Source: Bacillota bacterium (GTDB taxonomy: Bacteria > Bacillota > Clostridia > Christensenellales > SZUA-584). From it: a stretch of 64,000 bases of DNA. The translations under genes were made by a program, and so were the position numbers. Each line of letters begins with the position of its first letter. The first letter of the stretch is position 1. The stretch lies in the NCBI GenBank assembly GCA_023410595.1, contig JAEYPO010000016.1:57183-121182 (forward strand), given 5' to 3'. This document shows positions 17,655 to 26,376 of the stretch, piece by piece. The notes beneath the pieces are model-generated. The model had not been told where the DNA came from. It did no database searches and was given only the letters and a program-made list of their open reading frames with translations.

Positions 17655-17712
17655 TATATGACGTCTCTTATGTGATGAGTGGAATCACAGCGCCAGTGAA
17701 ACGGAGGAAAAC

Positions 17713-19611
17713 ATGAACAGCGGGCTATTAAGGGTTGCGGCGGCGGTGCCGGCGGTGTCCGTCGGCAATGTTGTAAAGAATAAGGACAGCATAAGGAATA
17801 TGATAGGCGAGGCCGAGGAGCAGGGCGCAAGCATCGTGGCGTTCCCCGAGCTATGTATAACGTCGTACACGCTGGGCGATCTTTTCCGGCAGCGCGGCGT
17901 GCTCGAACAGAGCGACGAGGCGCTGCGCTGCCTCATATCGGAGACGAAAAATACAAAAGCGCTCGTAATCGTCGGCATGCCGGTATACTCTTCCGATAAG
18001 CTTTACAACTGCGCCGTGGTGTTCCAGTCGGGGCGCATACTAGGCGTGGCGCCCAAGGCGTATATACCCAACTATTCGGAGTATTACGAGCAGCGCTGGT
18101 TCGCGTCGGGCAAGGATATAAAAAACACTGCGGTTAAAATAGCGGGGCAGGAAGTGCCGTTTGGCAGCGATCTGCTGTTTGAGTGTGAAAGCATAAAGGG
18201 GCTGACCGTCGGTGTCGAGCTCTGCGAGGATCTGTGGGTGCCGTTCCCTCCGCACGCTTACCAGGCTACGGCGGGCGCGACGCTGCTTTTTAACATATCG
18301 GCGAGCAACGAACTTGCGGGCAAGTGCGAATACCGCGAGGAGATGATAAAGCAGGAGTCGGGGCGTTATATATGCGGCCTTACTTACGTATCCGCGGGGC
18401 CGGGCGAATCGACGACGGACACGGTATTCGGCGGGCATATGGTGATAGCGGAAAACGGAAATATTCTTGAGAGCTCAGAAAGGTTCAGGTTTGAGCCGCG
18501 TATGAGCTTCACGGAATTCGACCTGCACAGGCTTATGCACGACAGGATACTAAAAAACACGTTCATATCCAAAAGCCCCGAGCTGTCATACAGGAAGATA
18601 GGCTTTGCCGCGAGCGAAACGGAGCCTAAGTTCAGGCGCATTGAACGCATGCCGTTTGTGCCGGGCGGCGCCGCCCAGCGGGACGCCCGCTGCCGCGAAG
18701 TTTTTAACATACAGGTGAGCGCGCTTATGCGCCGTCTTAAGCACACGAGCGCGCAGCGAGTGGTGATAGGCGTGTCGGGCGGGCTCGATTCGGCGCTCGC
18801 ACTTATGGTGTCGTGCGAGGCAATGAAGAGGCTGGGAAAGAAAAGCAGCGCCGTGTTAGGCGTGGTGATGCCGGGATTCGGCAGCACGCAGGCGACGCAG
18901 GACCTGGCGCGCAGGCTCGTTATTGCGACTGGCGCGGAGCTTAGGGAGATAAGCATAGTGGAGGCCGCCAAAGCGCACCTTGAAGATTTGGGGCACAGCG
19001 GTCAGGCGGATGTAACGTACGAGAACGCGCAGGCGCGGGAGCGTACGCAGGTGCTGATGGACCTTGCCAACCAAATTGGCGGTCTCGTCGTGGGCACGGG
19101 CGATCTTTCCGAGCTGGCGCTGGGGTTTTGCACGTACGCCGGAGACCAGATATCCATGTACGGCGTGAACGCGGGAGTCGCCAAAACGCTGATAAAAGAG
19201 ATGGTGTTGTACGTTTCAAGGGAAGACGAGAGGCTCTGCGGCATTGCGCGGGAAATAGTCGCGATACCGCCGTCGCCCGAGCTGCTGCCGCCCACCAAAG
19301 GCGAGAGGCAGGACACGCAGCAGCAGATAGGACAATATGATTTAAACGACTTTTTTATGTACTACGTGCTGCGCTTTGAGATGGCGCCCGAAAAGATACT
19401 GCTGCTGGCAAAGACGGCGTTTGGCGAATACAGCGAAGATGATATTAAAGAGCAGCTTAAAAAGTTTTACAGGCGGTTCTTCGCGTCGCAGTTCAAGCGC
19501 TCGTGCATGCCTGACGGCCCTAAGGTGGGCAGCGTGTCATTGTCGCCAAGAGGCGACTGGCGCATGCCGTCCGACGCGGAGGCGGACATGTGGATAAAGA
19601 GTCTGGAATAA
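17713..19611 (+). CDS. nadE: Glutamine-dependent NAD+ synthetase
   Basis: NadE makes NAD+ from deamido-NAD+, ATP and glutamine. This is the two-domain type. The N-terminal nitrilase-like glutaminase (about 1-290) has catalytic Cys171 in VELCEDLW and general-base Glu in FPELCITSY. The C-terminal NAD synthetase (about 325-632) has the pyrophosphatase motif GVSGGLDSALAL and the GTGDLSELALGFCTYAGD segment. Length (632) is normal for this class. GGAGG precedes the ATG. The gene is followed by a strong terminator and is probably monocistronic or shares a transcript with the solute-binding protein gene 58 bases upstream. Confidence 0.97.
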   Translation: MNSGLLRVAAAVPAVSVGNVVKNKDSIRNMIGEAEEQGASIVAFPELCITSYTLGDLFRQRGVLEQSDEALRCLISETKNTKALVIVGMPVYSSDKLYNCAVVFQSGRILGVAPKAYIPNYSEYYEQRWFASGKDIKNTAVKIAGQEVPFGSDLLFECESIKGLTVGVELCEDLWVPFPPHAYQATAGATLLFNISASNELAGKCEYREEMIKQESGRYICGLTYVSAGPGESTTDTVFGGHMVIAENGNILESSERFRFEPRMSFTEFDLHRLMHDRILKNTFISKSPELSYRKIGFAASETEPKFRRIERMPFVPGGAAQRDARCREVFNIQVSALMRRLKHTSAQRVVIGVSGGLDSALALMVSCEAMKRLGKKSSAVLGVVMPGFGSTQATQDLARRLVIATGAELREISIVEAAKAHLEDLGHSGQADVTYENAQARERTQVLMDLANQIGGLVVGTGDLSELALGFCTYAGDQISMYGVNAGVAKTLIKEMVLYVSREDERLCGIAREIVAIPPSPELLPPTKGERQDTQQQIGQYDLNDFFMYYVLRFEMAPEKILLLAKTAFGEYSEDDIKEQLKKFYRRFFASQFKRSCMPDGPKVGSVSLSPRGDWRMPSDAEADMWIKSLE

Positions 19612-19637
19612 AGCGGTGATAAGGTTTTATTAATCTG

Positions 19638-19667
19638 CGCCCGGCTGAACTTAGGCCGGGCGTTTTA
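19638..19667 (+). terminator. Terminator of nadE
   Basis: Eight-base arms CGCCCGGC and GCCGGGCG (19638-19645, 19655-19662) enclose a nine-base loop and are followed by TTTTA. Confidence 0.75.
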
Positions 19668-19676
19668 TGTGTTGTA

Positions 19677-19778
19677 AAGCTTCCCCTTTCACCCACCCCA
19701 ACGAACTTTGTTCGCCGGGGGCCCCGGCAGGGGAAGCGGCGCGAAGCGTCGATAGGGTGAAAACCTGACAAGGGGAGC
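19677..19778. repeat. Palindromic intergenic repeat, family A
   Basis: The block starts with AAGCTTCCCCTTTCACCC, contains the core AACGAACTTTGTTCGCCGGGG, and ends with GATAGGGTGAAAACC and AAGGGGAGCC, so its ends are complementary and it can fold as one long hairpin. The same core occurs twice at 29.4-29.6 kb and inverted at 43.45 kb. It carries no gene and looks like a non-autonomous dispersed element. Confidence 0.65.
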
Positions 19779-19813
19779 CTATATTGATGCGCACTGCGTA
19801 CGCCTCAAAGCTT

Positions 19814-20230
19814 TTATGCGTTTACCTTTCTTGTCAGCGCCATTATGCCGCCTATGAAGAACAGCACGGAAATGATTGTGCCGAAAGGGCCGTGACCCAT
19901 ATAGGAGGGCAGCAGCATTAAGCCGCCCGCTACTATGAGCAGTATGCCGCCCTGCTTGCGTCCGCTGCGCAGCTGAGATGTGCCGACAAAGCCGAGTATG
20001 ACGGACGCGGCGGTTACCATGAGACCGAAGACCGCAGCCAGTATTATCGCCCCTCCGAATATAGTGCCTCCCGTTTCGGCGAACGGGCCAAAGAAGCTCA
20101 GCATCCTTGAGCCCATGAATATCGTCCATCCGAGCAGCCTGAATACCAGCGAGAAAATAAACGTAAAAGACGCGGATATAACGGCGATTATCGAACCTAT
20201 AAGGCCGAGCGCTGATTCCGTTTTGTACAT
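19814..20230 (-). CDS. Small four-helix membrane protein, DUF4064-like (copy 2)
   Basis: A 138-residue protein opening with MYKTESALGLIGSIIAVI and showing four hydrophobic segments (about 8-30, 50-72, 74-95, 105-130) separated by a basic loop (SQLRSGRKQGG). The pattern matches the DUF4064 family of small Firmicutes membrane proteins, whose function is unknown. The neighbour at 20384-20833 is a paralogue with the same opening and the same KxGGILLI third helix. The two lie head to tail on the minus strand, with a terminator between them. Confidence 0.75.
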   Translation of the reverse strand: MYKTESALGLIGSIIAVISASFTFIFSLVFRLLGWTIFMGSRMLSFFGPFAETGGTIFGGAIILAAVFGLMVTAASVILGFVGTSQLRSGRKQGGILLIVAGGLMLLPSYMGHGPFGTIISVLFFIGGIMALTRKVNA

Positions 20231-20350
20231 GAATTGCCTCCCATCAATATTAAACAGCTGACGTTAAGTATATCCGTATTTACGGATAATCTTCACCGGT
20301 AAGCCTCACTGCTTGGGCCGCCGCTAAAGCGATGAAGGGACCCGGTTAGC

Positions 20351-20377
20351 AAAACAGCCGGACTGCCCGGCTGTTTT
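20351..20377 (-). terminator. Terminator between the two DUF4064-like genes
   Basis: Eleven-base perfect arms AAAACAGCCGG and CCGGCTGTTTT enclose five bases. On the minus strand the right arm ends in a T-run, so it should terminate the upstream copy. Confidence 0.75.
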
Positions 20378-20383
20378 AAGATG

Positions 20384-20833
20384 CTAGACTGTTCCCGGAT
20401 CTTGCGGAGCGGCGAGCTCTGCGGGGCTCGGTTTTTTGGTAACCGCCATTATGCCGCCTACAAGGAATAGCACGAACGGTATTAACGCGAATATTGAGAG
20501 TAGCGACAGCGCTCCCGCGATGATGAGCAGTATACCGCCGCTTTTGTCGTCCCTTTTAAGCCTTGCCGTGCCGAGGAAGCCAAGAATGAGCGAAGCCACG
20601 GCCAATACAAGCCATATGGCCGCGATGACTATAAACGCGGGCAGCGCGAGCTGTATGGCGACGTCGTACGTCCAGCCCCAGGGAGCCGCGTATGTATCGA
20701 TAACGTGCTGAATAAACGGCGAGAGCACGTTGAAGTAAAGCGCGACTATAAGCGAACCGGCCAGTATGAAGAACGCGCATATTGAGCTTAAAACTGACGC
20801 AACGAGTCCAAGCGTGGATTCTGATTTATACAT
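20384..20833 (-). CDS. Small four-helix membrane protein, DUF4064-like (copy 1)
   Basis: A 149-residue paralogue of the gene at 19814-20230: both begin MYKxESxLGL and have the LGFLGTxxL-basic-KSGGILLI pattern around the third helix. Four membrane segments are visible, the second loop being longer and containing aromatic residues (YAAPWGWTYD). The C terminus is Pro/Ala-rich (KPSPAELAAPQDPGT). Function unknown. A clear ribosome site (AGGTG) precedes the ATG. Its A/T-rich upstream region probably holds the promoter. Confidence 0.75.
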   Translation of the reverse strand: MYKSESTLGLVASVLSSICAFFILAGSLIVALYFNVLSPFIQHVIDTYAAPWGWTYDVAIQLALPAFIVIAAIWLVLAVASLILGFLGTARLKRDDKSGGILLIIAGALSLLSIFALIPFVLFLVGGIMAVTKKPSPAELAAPQDPGTV

Positions 20834-20953
20834 GATATCACCTCTAAAAAATATATATGATTGCTTTATATAAAGATAGTATAACAGGGTAAAATATGCA
20901 AGATATGTTTTATTAAGAAAGCCTTAATTAGAGGTTAAGAACATGTTTGCGCG

Positions 20954-22060
20954 TCACTGCGGAGTCTCGTTGTAATAAACTTGGAGAAGCAGCTTTAAGC
21001 TTTCTTCCTCGTCCGGAAAAAAGAAATAGTCGCCGTTTTTTAACCGCCCTTCGCCGGGTATCGTGTATTTTTTTATGCCGCCCAGGTCAACTTTTTTGAG
21101 TATCTTCGCGAGGTCCACCATCTGCGTCGTTGTAAGGTTAGTGGTTACGTACTTTTGCAGATCGTCCCATAAACTGAGTATAATATCGGCGGCGCCCATG
21201 CTTTTAATCTTCTTCGCGAGCAAAACAAGGAAATCCTGTTCCTTTTTAGCTCTGCCCATGTCTCCGCCCGGCGTGTTGTAACGGTCGCGCAGGTAGTTTT
21301 CGGCAGAGGCGCCTTTAAGCAGCACCGTTTCGCCCTTGCTGCCCACTTCGGGTATGGTGTATTCCAGAGTTACCTCTACGCCGCCTACCGATTCCGCCAC
21401 GGGCGCTATACCGTCTATGTCTATGCCCGCGTATAGGTACACCGGTATGTCGAGCGAGAAGTCGAGCGGTTTACTAAGCTTGCATTTGCGCTGAAGAAAC
21501 AGCGCGACGCAAGCCATCTCGTTGTCGTATCCGTAGCCTTTCGGGCCGCCGCCAAACGCGAAAGCGGCGTTTACTCTGTTCTGGCGCGTCTTTGTAACCG
21601 CGCCTGTCTTCTGGTCTATGTGATAAACCGTAGTATACGTATCGCGCGGCAGAGAGATAAGTGTCGCGGTATTTTTTTTCGTGTCTACCGCGCAGATGAG
21701 CACGACGTCGCTGCGGTAGCCAAGATTTAATTCTTTGCGCGCCTGTGTATAGTCGACGCCGAGAAACAATATATTGACGATGTCGGGATTTTTCTCGTAC
21801 GTCTTGCCTTCATAAGTTATCTTATGTAAAGGGGCTGCGGGCGGGCCGCTTGCTCCCGCCATATTCGACGAGACGGGAGCATAGGATCTGTCGGGACGGG
21901 GAAAAAGCGATTCCGCTTTATCGTCTGTTAAGCTGTTGTATATTACATAGATGGATATGCCCGCAGCCGCTATCAGCAGAAACATCACGCCGAGCAGCAC
22001 TCTCAGCTTTCTTCTGTTACGGTTTCGCCCGTTTGGCGTTTTACTTTGAGCGTCGTTCAA
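20954..22060 (-). CDS. LytR-CpsA-Psr (LCP) family cell-wall ligase
   Basis: LCP proteins attach teichoic acids, capsule or other glycopolymers from undecaprenyl carriers to peptidoglycan. The 368-residue protein has a short basic cytoplasmic tail, one transmembrane helix (about 20-42), a Pro/Ser linker and the LCP domain (about 90-310). Diagnostic pieces are NILFLGVDY, RSDVVLICAVD, SLPRDTYT with the phosphate-binding Arg, and YLRDRYNTPGGDMGRAKKEQ with the conserved Arg residues. It lies between the DUF4064 pair and mreB on the minus strand but is separated from mreB by a terminator, so it likely has its own promoter. Confidence 0.93.
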   Translation of the reverse strand: MNDAQSKTPNGRNRNRRKLRVLLGVMFLLIAAAGISIYVIYNSLTDDKAESLFPRPDRSYAPVSSNMAGASGPPAAPLHKITYEGKTYEKNPDIVNILFLGVDYTQARKELNLGYRSDVVLICAVDTKKNTATLISLPRDTYTTVYHIDQKTGAVTKTRQNRVNAAFAFGGGPKGYGYDNEMACVALFLQRKCKLSKPLDFSLDIPVYLYAGIDIDGIAPVAESVGGVEVTLEYTIPEVGSKGETVLLKGASAENYLRDRYNTPGGDMGRAKKEQDFLVLLAKKIKSMGAADIILSLWDDLQKYVTTNLTTTQMVDLAKILKKVDLGGIKKYTIPGEGRLKNGDYFFFPDEEESLKLLLQVYYNETPQ

Positions 22061-22082
22061 TTTAATGTTCCTCTTTTAACAA

Positions 22083-22124
22083 TTAAAAACACCTGTCACG
22101 CCAAATAAACGGCTTAACAGGTGT
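22083..22124 (-). terminator. Terminator of the mreB homologue
   Basis: Arms ACACCTGT (22089-22096) and ACAGGTGT (22117-22124), with an inner GCC/GGC pairing, form a hairpin that on the minus strand runs into TTTTTAATT. Confidence 0.75.
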
Positions 22125-22184
22125 CAACAGCTTAGAACAGCGAAGTAATCAATGCATCGCATTAAGCCCTAAACGATATTATAA

Positions 22185-23225
22185 TCAATAATTTTCGTAA
22201 TAATCGCCGCGGCGGTAATCATATACCGTGCCGTTGGCGTACAGATCCATATTATCGAGAGCGAGGCCTGTGCCTATGGCTACGCAGGATATGGCGTCTT
22301 CCGCTGCATAGCAGGGTATGCCCGTCTTTTCGCTGAGCATGCGGTCGAGGCCGTAAAGCAGCGAGCCTCCGCCCGTCATGCATATACCGTTTTCAGCGAT
22401 GTCCGACGAGAGCTCGGGCGGGCAGCGCTCGAGTACGCCGTGCAGCAGCTCCATTATGGCGTTAAGAGGCTCTTCAAACGCCTCAATTGTTTCGTTGGAG
22501 CTTAATGTCACCATCTTTGGAAGCCCGGATATGAGGTTGCGCCCGGCTACTTCCATATATATCTGCTCTTTGCGCGGGAACGCGGAGCCTATGTTTATCT
22601 TGATTTCCTCGGCAGTTCTCTCGCCTATGAGCATGTTGTGCTTCTTTTTCATATAGCGCACGAGCGCTTCGTCGAACTTGTCGCCCGCTATTTTGGCGGA
22701 GTCGCTTATGACTATGCCCCCGAGAGAGATTATGGCAACGTCCGTAGTGCCGCCGCCGATGTCTATTACCATGTTGCCATACGGTGCTGAGATATCTATG
22801 CCCGCGCCGATTGCCGCCGCCATGGGTTCTTCTATAAGCGCGGTATGGCGCGCGCCCGCTTCTTCGGTAGCCTCTATTACAGAGCGGCGCTCGACTTCAG
22901 TTACGCCCGAGGGCACGCATACTATGACGCGGGGCTTGAAGAACAGCCGCCTTCCTATGACTTTACGCAGAAAATACCGCAGCATGCGCTCGGTGTCGTG
23001 AAAATTGGATATGACGCCGTTGCGCAGGGGGCGTACCGCTACGATGTTGCCCGGCGTCCTGCCAAGCATTATGCGCGCTTCCTCGCCTATCGCAAGCAGG
23101 TCGCCTGTGTTCCTGTTTACTGCGACGACTGACGGTTCGCGCAGCACTATACCCTTTCCTTTGACATAGACAAGCACGCTTGCTGTGCCAAGGTCTATTC
23201 CTATATCGTTAAACTCAAAAGCCAT
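22185..23225 (-). CDS. mreB: Rod-shape-determining actin homologue, MreB/Mbl type
   Basis: MreB forms filaments under the membrane that guide side-wall synthesis. The 346-residue protein has the actin fold: phosphate-1 loop GIDLGTASVLVY, phosphate-2 VIDIGGGTTDVAI, adenosine loop GICMTGGGSLLYGLD, and the MreB-typical AVRPLRNGVISNFHDTERML. It ends in an unusual tyrosine-rich tail (YDYRRGDYYENY). Stand-alone position, without mreC/mreD, suggests an Mbl- or MreBH-like paralogue rather than the mreBCD copy, but this cannot be settled from one gene. No strong Shine-Dalgarno separates alternative starts; ATG 23225 gives the canonical N terminus. Confidence 0.93.
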   Translation of the reverse strand: MAFEFNDIGIDLGTASVLVYVKGKGIVLREPSVVAVNRNTGDLLAIGEEARIMLGRTPGNIVAVRPLRNGVISNFHDTERMLRYFLRKVIGRRLFFKPRVIVCVPSGVTEVERRSVIEATEEAGARHTALIEEPMAAAIGAGIDISAPYGNMVIDIGGGTTDVAIISLGGIVISDSAKIAGDKFDEALVRYMKKKHNMLIGERTAEEIKINIGSAFPRKEQIYMEVAGRNLISGLPKMVTLSSNETIEAFEEPLNAIMELLHGVLERCPPELSSDIAENGICMTGGGSLLYGLDRMLSEKTGIPCYAAEDAISCVAIGTGLALDNMDLYANGTVYDYRRGDYYENY

Positions 23226-23362
23226 TTATATGCTCCCCTACATTTATTTCCACCACAAAGCAAATATACAGACTATCATATACTATAATATAAACGTAAT
23301 CAATTTTCAACCTGATTTATGCGCAGAATTTTCATTGCTGTTACGCGAAAATGCTGCTATAT

Positions 23363-24331
23363 TCAGGCATTTCCCGGGAAAACTTCACTAAGCAGGTCTT
23401 CGAGCTCACAAAGCGTGGAAAGCCGCACCGCCGCCTCGCGCACTTTGGCAGCGTTTTTTACACCTTTTAAATACCAGGCGGCGTGCTTGCGTATCTGCAG
23501 CATCGCCAATTTTTCGCCTTTTAAGGACACTGCAAGCCGCGCGTGATAGAGCAGCGTGGCTGCCCGCTCGCGCGGCGCAGCCTGCGCTATCGTTTTTCCT
23601 TCAGTTAACAGCGCGCTGATCTCGCGGAATATGAACGGATTGCCCAGTGCCCCGCGCGCTACCATAATAGCATCGCAGCCCGTTCTTTCAAACATGTTTT
23701 TTGCGTCCTGAGCAGTAAAAATATCACCGTTTCCTATTACGGGCACGCTTACGGCGTTTTTGACGTCCGCTATTACGCTTAAATCCGCCCTGCCGCTGTA
23801 GAACTGCGCCCGCGTGCGGCCGTGCACTGCGACGGCGCTCGCGCCTGAACCTTCAGCCATTTTCGCGAACTCAACCGCATTGGGGCTATTTTCATCCCAG
23901 CCCTTGCGGAACTTTACGGTGACGGGCAGCCTTGATGCCTTTACGGCGGCCTCTATTATGGAGGCGGCACGCGGCATGTCGTTCATAAGCGCGCAGCCCT
24001 CGCCATTGCCCGTTATCTTGGGCGCGGGGCAGCCCATGTTTATATCAAACAGCGCGATTCTTTCGGGCAGAGCCTCGGAGAGCGCTTCTATGCTTTCCGT
24101 TATGGTCTGCGCGTCCTTGCCGAACAGCTGTACGCCCATTCTTTCTTCGTTCGGCGCGGGCGATATGAGCTCTCTTGTGCGCTTAGAGCCGTATTTTAGA
24201 CCCGCCGCGCTCGCCATTTCTGTGTAGGTAAAACCTGCTCCCATCTCTATCGCTATCTGACGGAACGACGAATCCGTTATGCCGGCCATGGGCGCGAGAA
24301 ATACATTACTGCGTACAAAGCCAAATATCAT
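23363..24331 (-). CDS. dus: tRNA-dihydrouridine synthase
   Basis: Dus enzymes reduce uridine to dihydrouridine in the tRNA D-loop using FMN and NADPH. The 322-residue TIM-barrel protein has the FMN-binding opening LAPMAGITDSSFR, the catalytic-cysteine motif FDINMGCPAPK, the VTVKFRKGWDE strand, AVHGRTRAQFYSG, IGNGDIF and MVARGALGNPFIF. Length and motifs fit the DusB branch. Its ATG (24331) directly abuts the TAA of the upstream membrane-protein gene with no gap, so translation of the two is coupled. Confidence 0.95.
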   Translation of the reverse strand: MIFGFVRSNVFLAPMAGITDSSFRQIAIEMGAGFTYTEMASAAGLKYGSKRTRELISPAPNEERMGVQLFGKDAQTITESIEALSEALPERIALFDINMGCPAPKITGNGEGCALMNDMPRAASIIEAAVKASRLPVTVKFRKGWDENSPNAVEFAKMAEGSGASAVAVHGRTRAQFYSGRADLSVIADVKNAVSVPVIGNGDIFTAQDAKNMFERTGCDAIMVARGALGNPFIFREISALLTEGKTIAQAAPRERAATLLYHARLAVSLKGEKLAMLQIRKHAAWYLKGVKNAAKVREAAVRLSTLCELEDLLSEVFPGNA

Positions 24332-24949
24332 TTATGACACCGAAGAAGAGGGAGATAATGAAGGCGATACTGAAGATGCGGGCAGCGAATCGGCGGGCGC
24401 CAAGGCTCCTGACGCGGACGGACTGGGGGTAGAGTCGGGCAGCTCTTCTACAAGATCCATGCTGACGATGCGCCAGCTTTCCTCATAGCGAACAAGCGCG
24501 ACGTCGTAAACAGCGTTGTCCCATACGGGAGGTTCTTCCGGCACGGCGGCTTCGTCCAGTCCGGGAACGGGACTGCCTTTTATATTCTTCACTTTTTCAG
24601 TTATGCGCAGCGTCACGGAGGTTTGCCACGGGAACACAAAAACGACATTGCTCTGCGCATTGTAATCAAAATCGGAAACAAGGTATTGGCTGTATTTATT
24701 GGACTTTAACAGTTCGTCGCTTTCGAGGAAGCCTTTGGAATACACCTTGGAAAGCGTCGTGGGATCCGAGTCTTTTATTACTACTTCGGCGCGCACCTGC
24801 ATGCCGTCCTTGGCAAGCGTTGAGACGTTCATATAGTCCATGGCCATAAAAAACGCAAGCACAACAAGCGCGGCCGCCGTTCCCCATATGAGCAGCCTCG
24901 AGAATAGATACCATAGAAATTTTAACAGGACATGTACTGCCGGAGGCAT
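24332..24949 (-). CDS. Single-pass membrane protein of unknown function, coupled to dus
   Basis: With the start at ATG 24949 (GGAG about eight bases before it) the protein has 205 residues; an in-frame start 60 bases upstream lacks a ribosome site. It has one hydrophobic helix (about 8-34), an extracellular domain of roughly 120 residues with alternating charged and hydrophobic strands, and a low-complexity Ser/Pro/Ala tail (about the last 35 residues). I recognise no family. The stop codon touches the dus start, implying expression at a fixed ratio with a tRNA-modifying enzyme, which has no obvious functional reason. Confidence 0.65.
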   Translation of the reverse strand: MPPAVHVLLKFLWYLFSRLLIWGTAAALVVLAFFMAMDYMNVSTLAKDGMQVRAEVVIKDSDPTTLSKVYSKGFLESDELLKSNKYSQYLVSDFDYNAQSNVVFVFPWQTSVTLRITEKVKNIKGSPVPGLDEAAVPEEPPVWDNAVYDVALVRYEESWRIVSMDLVEELPDSTPSPSASGALAPADSLPASSVSPSLSPSSSVS

Positions 24950-25055
24950 TCGTTTTACTCCTTGCTGGGACAATAATACCACATCCGCAAACGATGCACA
25001 ACTGCGCACGCCAGCCAGATAACACCACTCTCTTAACGTTTTCGGGGACTATGGT

Positions 25056-26222
25056 TTAACCGCTCTCCGGAATGTCCGCTAATGCCTTGCTGTGTTTGTT
25101 CTTATACATAAGCTCGTCTATGCTTGCCAATATGTCCTTGCCCGTAAGCCCTGAAACGTTGGAAAACACCTTATACCCCACGCTGAATTCCAGCGCGTAT
25201 GGCAGGTTATGCTCCGCGTTATAATGCGATGTGTTTTCCTTTATCCTGTTTATCACCCTGCCCGGCGTGTTTGCGCTGCACTGGTTGAGTATTATAAGAA
25301 ATTCGTCGCCGCCGTACCTCGACACGAAATCTCCTTTGCGCACGCTGCGGCTCAATATGCCTGCCGCTATCTTGATAGCGTTATCTCCCTCAAGATGCCC
25401 GTACGTGTCGTTTATCACCTTGAAGCTGTCGATGTCGAGCATCAGCGCCGCGAACTTTCGCTTAGACCCGGAGCCGTAATTAAGGCGTCCCATCTGCAGT
25501 ACTTCTTCTATGTACACATCAAGGTATTTTCTGTTATAAAGGCCCGTCATATGGTCGATATTCATCTTCTCTTCGAGCGAATACAGTTCTATAACGAGCA
25601 GCGCTATGGCGACGCTCGGCCAGACTATCAGCACGTCAAGGCCGAACGCGAGCTGTATTATTCCGGTTACCATAGGAAGCGTCGGCACCAGCAGGTACGG
25701 GTAGAACTCGTTGCTCATCAGGCTCTTCTTGTGTTTTAAAACCTGTATAAGCGCGTATATCACATAAGAATACGTGCAGACCGTCGTTATGTGGAACAGC
25801 GGGCCCCTTAAGTAAAGGTTGTCGTCCGTTATGCTGAATATCATGCCGTTGGCAAAGCTTATGAGCAGGCAGACAACGAGCGCAAGAAACGGTACGAACA
25901 GCAAAATTAGCGACACCTTGCCTGGCTTGCGGCGCTGAACGCAAAATAGCGCCCACAGCAGACATAAAAGCGAACACAGGCCGAAAAAATAGCACTGCAT
26001 TATGCCGAGCAATATATGTACGAACATGCCCTTTACGCCATGCAGAACGGTAATGGCGATATCGAACGCAAGTATCAGCATGTCGCATACAATAATAGCC
26101 CTGAAAAGACGCTGTTTTATCTGGGAAAGTCCGCCGCTTTTTACGTTGTTGATAAGTACGACGGTAAGCACGAGTATGGCGAATATATCGATATCGATTT
26201 GCGCGTACATATAAAACTCCAA
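25056..26222 (-). CDS. Membrane diguanylate cyclase (GGDEF) with multi-helix sensor
   Basis: Diguanylate cyclases make the second messenger cyclic di-GMP from two GTP. The 388-residue protein has an N-terminal membrane part with about six to seven hydrophobic segments (8 to 215), a short coiled connector, and a GGDEF domain (about 220-385). The active site is an intact GGDEF at 304-308. An RKGD inhibitory site (RxxD) sits five residues before it, so product feedback is expected. The DHMTGLYNRKYLD opening is canonical. There is no EAL domain. The start at 26222 has a GAGGG site; Met5 is an alternative. It diverges from the two-component system at 26377. Confidence 0.93.
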   Translation of the reverse strand: MEFYMYAQIDIDIFAILVLTVVLINNVKSGGLSQIKQRLFRAIIVCDMLILAFDIAITVLHGVKGMFVHILLGIMQCYFFGLCSLLCLLWALFCVQRRKPGKVSLILLFVPFLALVVCLLISFANGMIFSITDDNLYLRGPLFHITTVCTYSYVIYALIQVLKHKKSLMSNEFYPYLLVPTLPMVTGIIQLAFGLDVLIVWPSVAIALLVIELYSLEEKMNIDHMTGLYNRKYLDVYIEEVLQMGRLNYGSGSKRKFAALMLDIDSFKVINDTYGHLEGDNAIKIAAGILSRSVRKGDFVSRYGGDEFLIILNQCSANTPGRVINRIKENTSHYNAEHNLPYALEFSVGYKVFSNVSGLTGKDILASIDELMYKNKHSKALADIPESG

Positions 26223-26376
26223 ATCCCTCTATTATTATATACTCCTGCGTAATAAAACACAATAATGGATGCTTGTTTGCTGCGTTTCCCCTCAAATGAA
26301 TAATTTTTTACATCTTTTTTACAACTTTATGTTATTATTAGGAGGGGGTGGAATTTTTGCAACCTTGAGGTGAATT

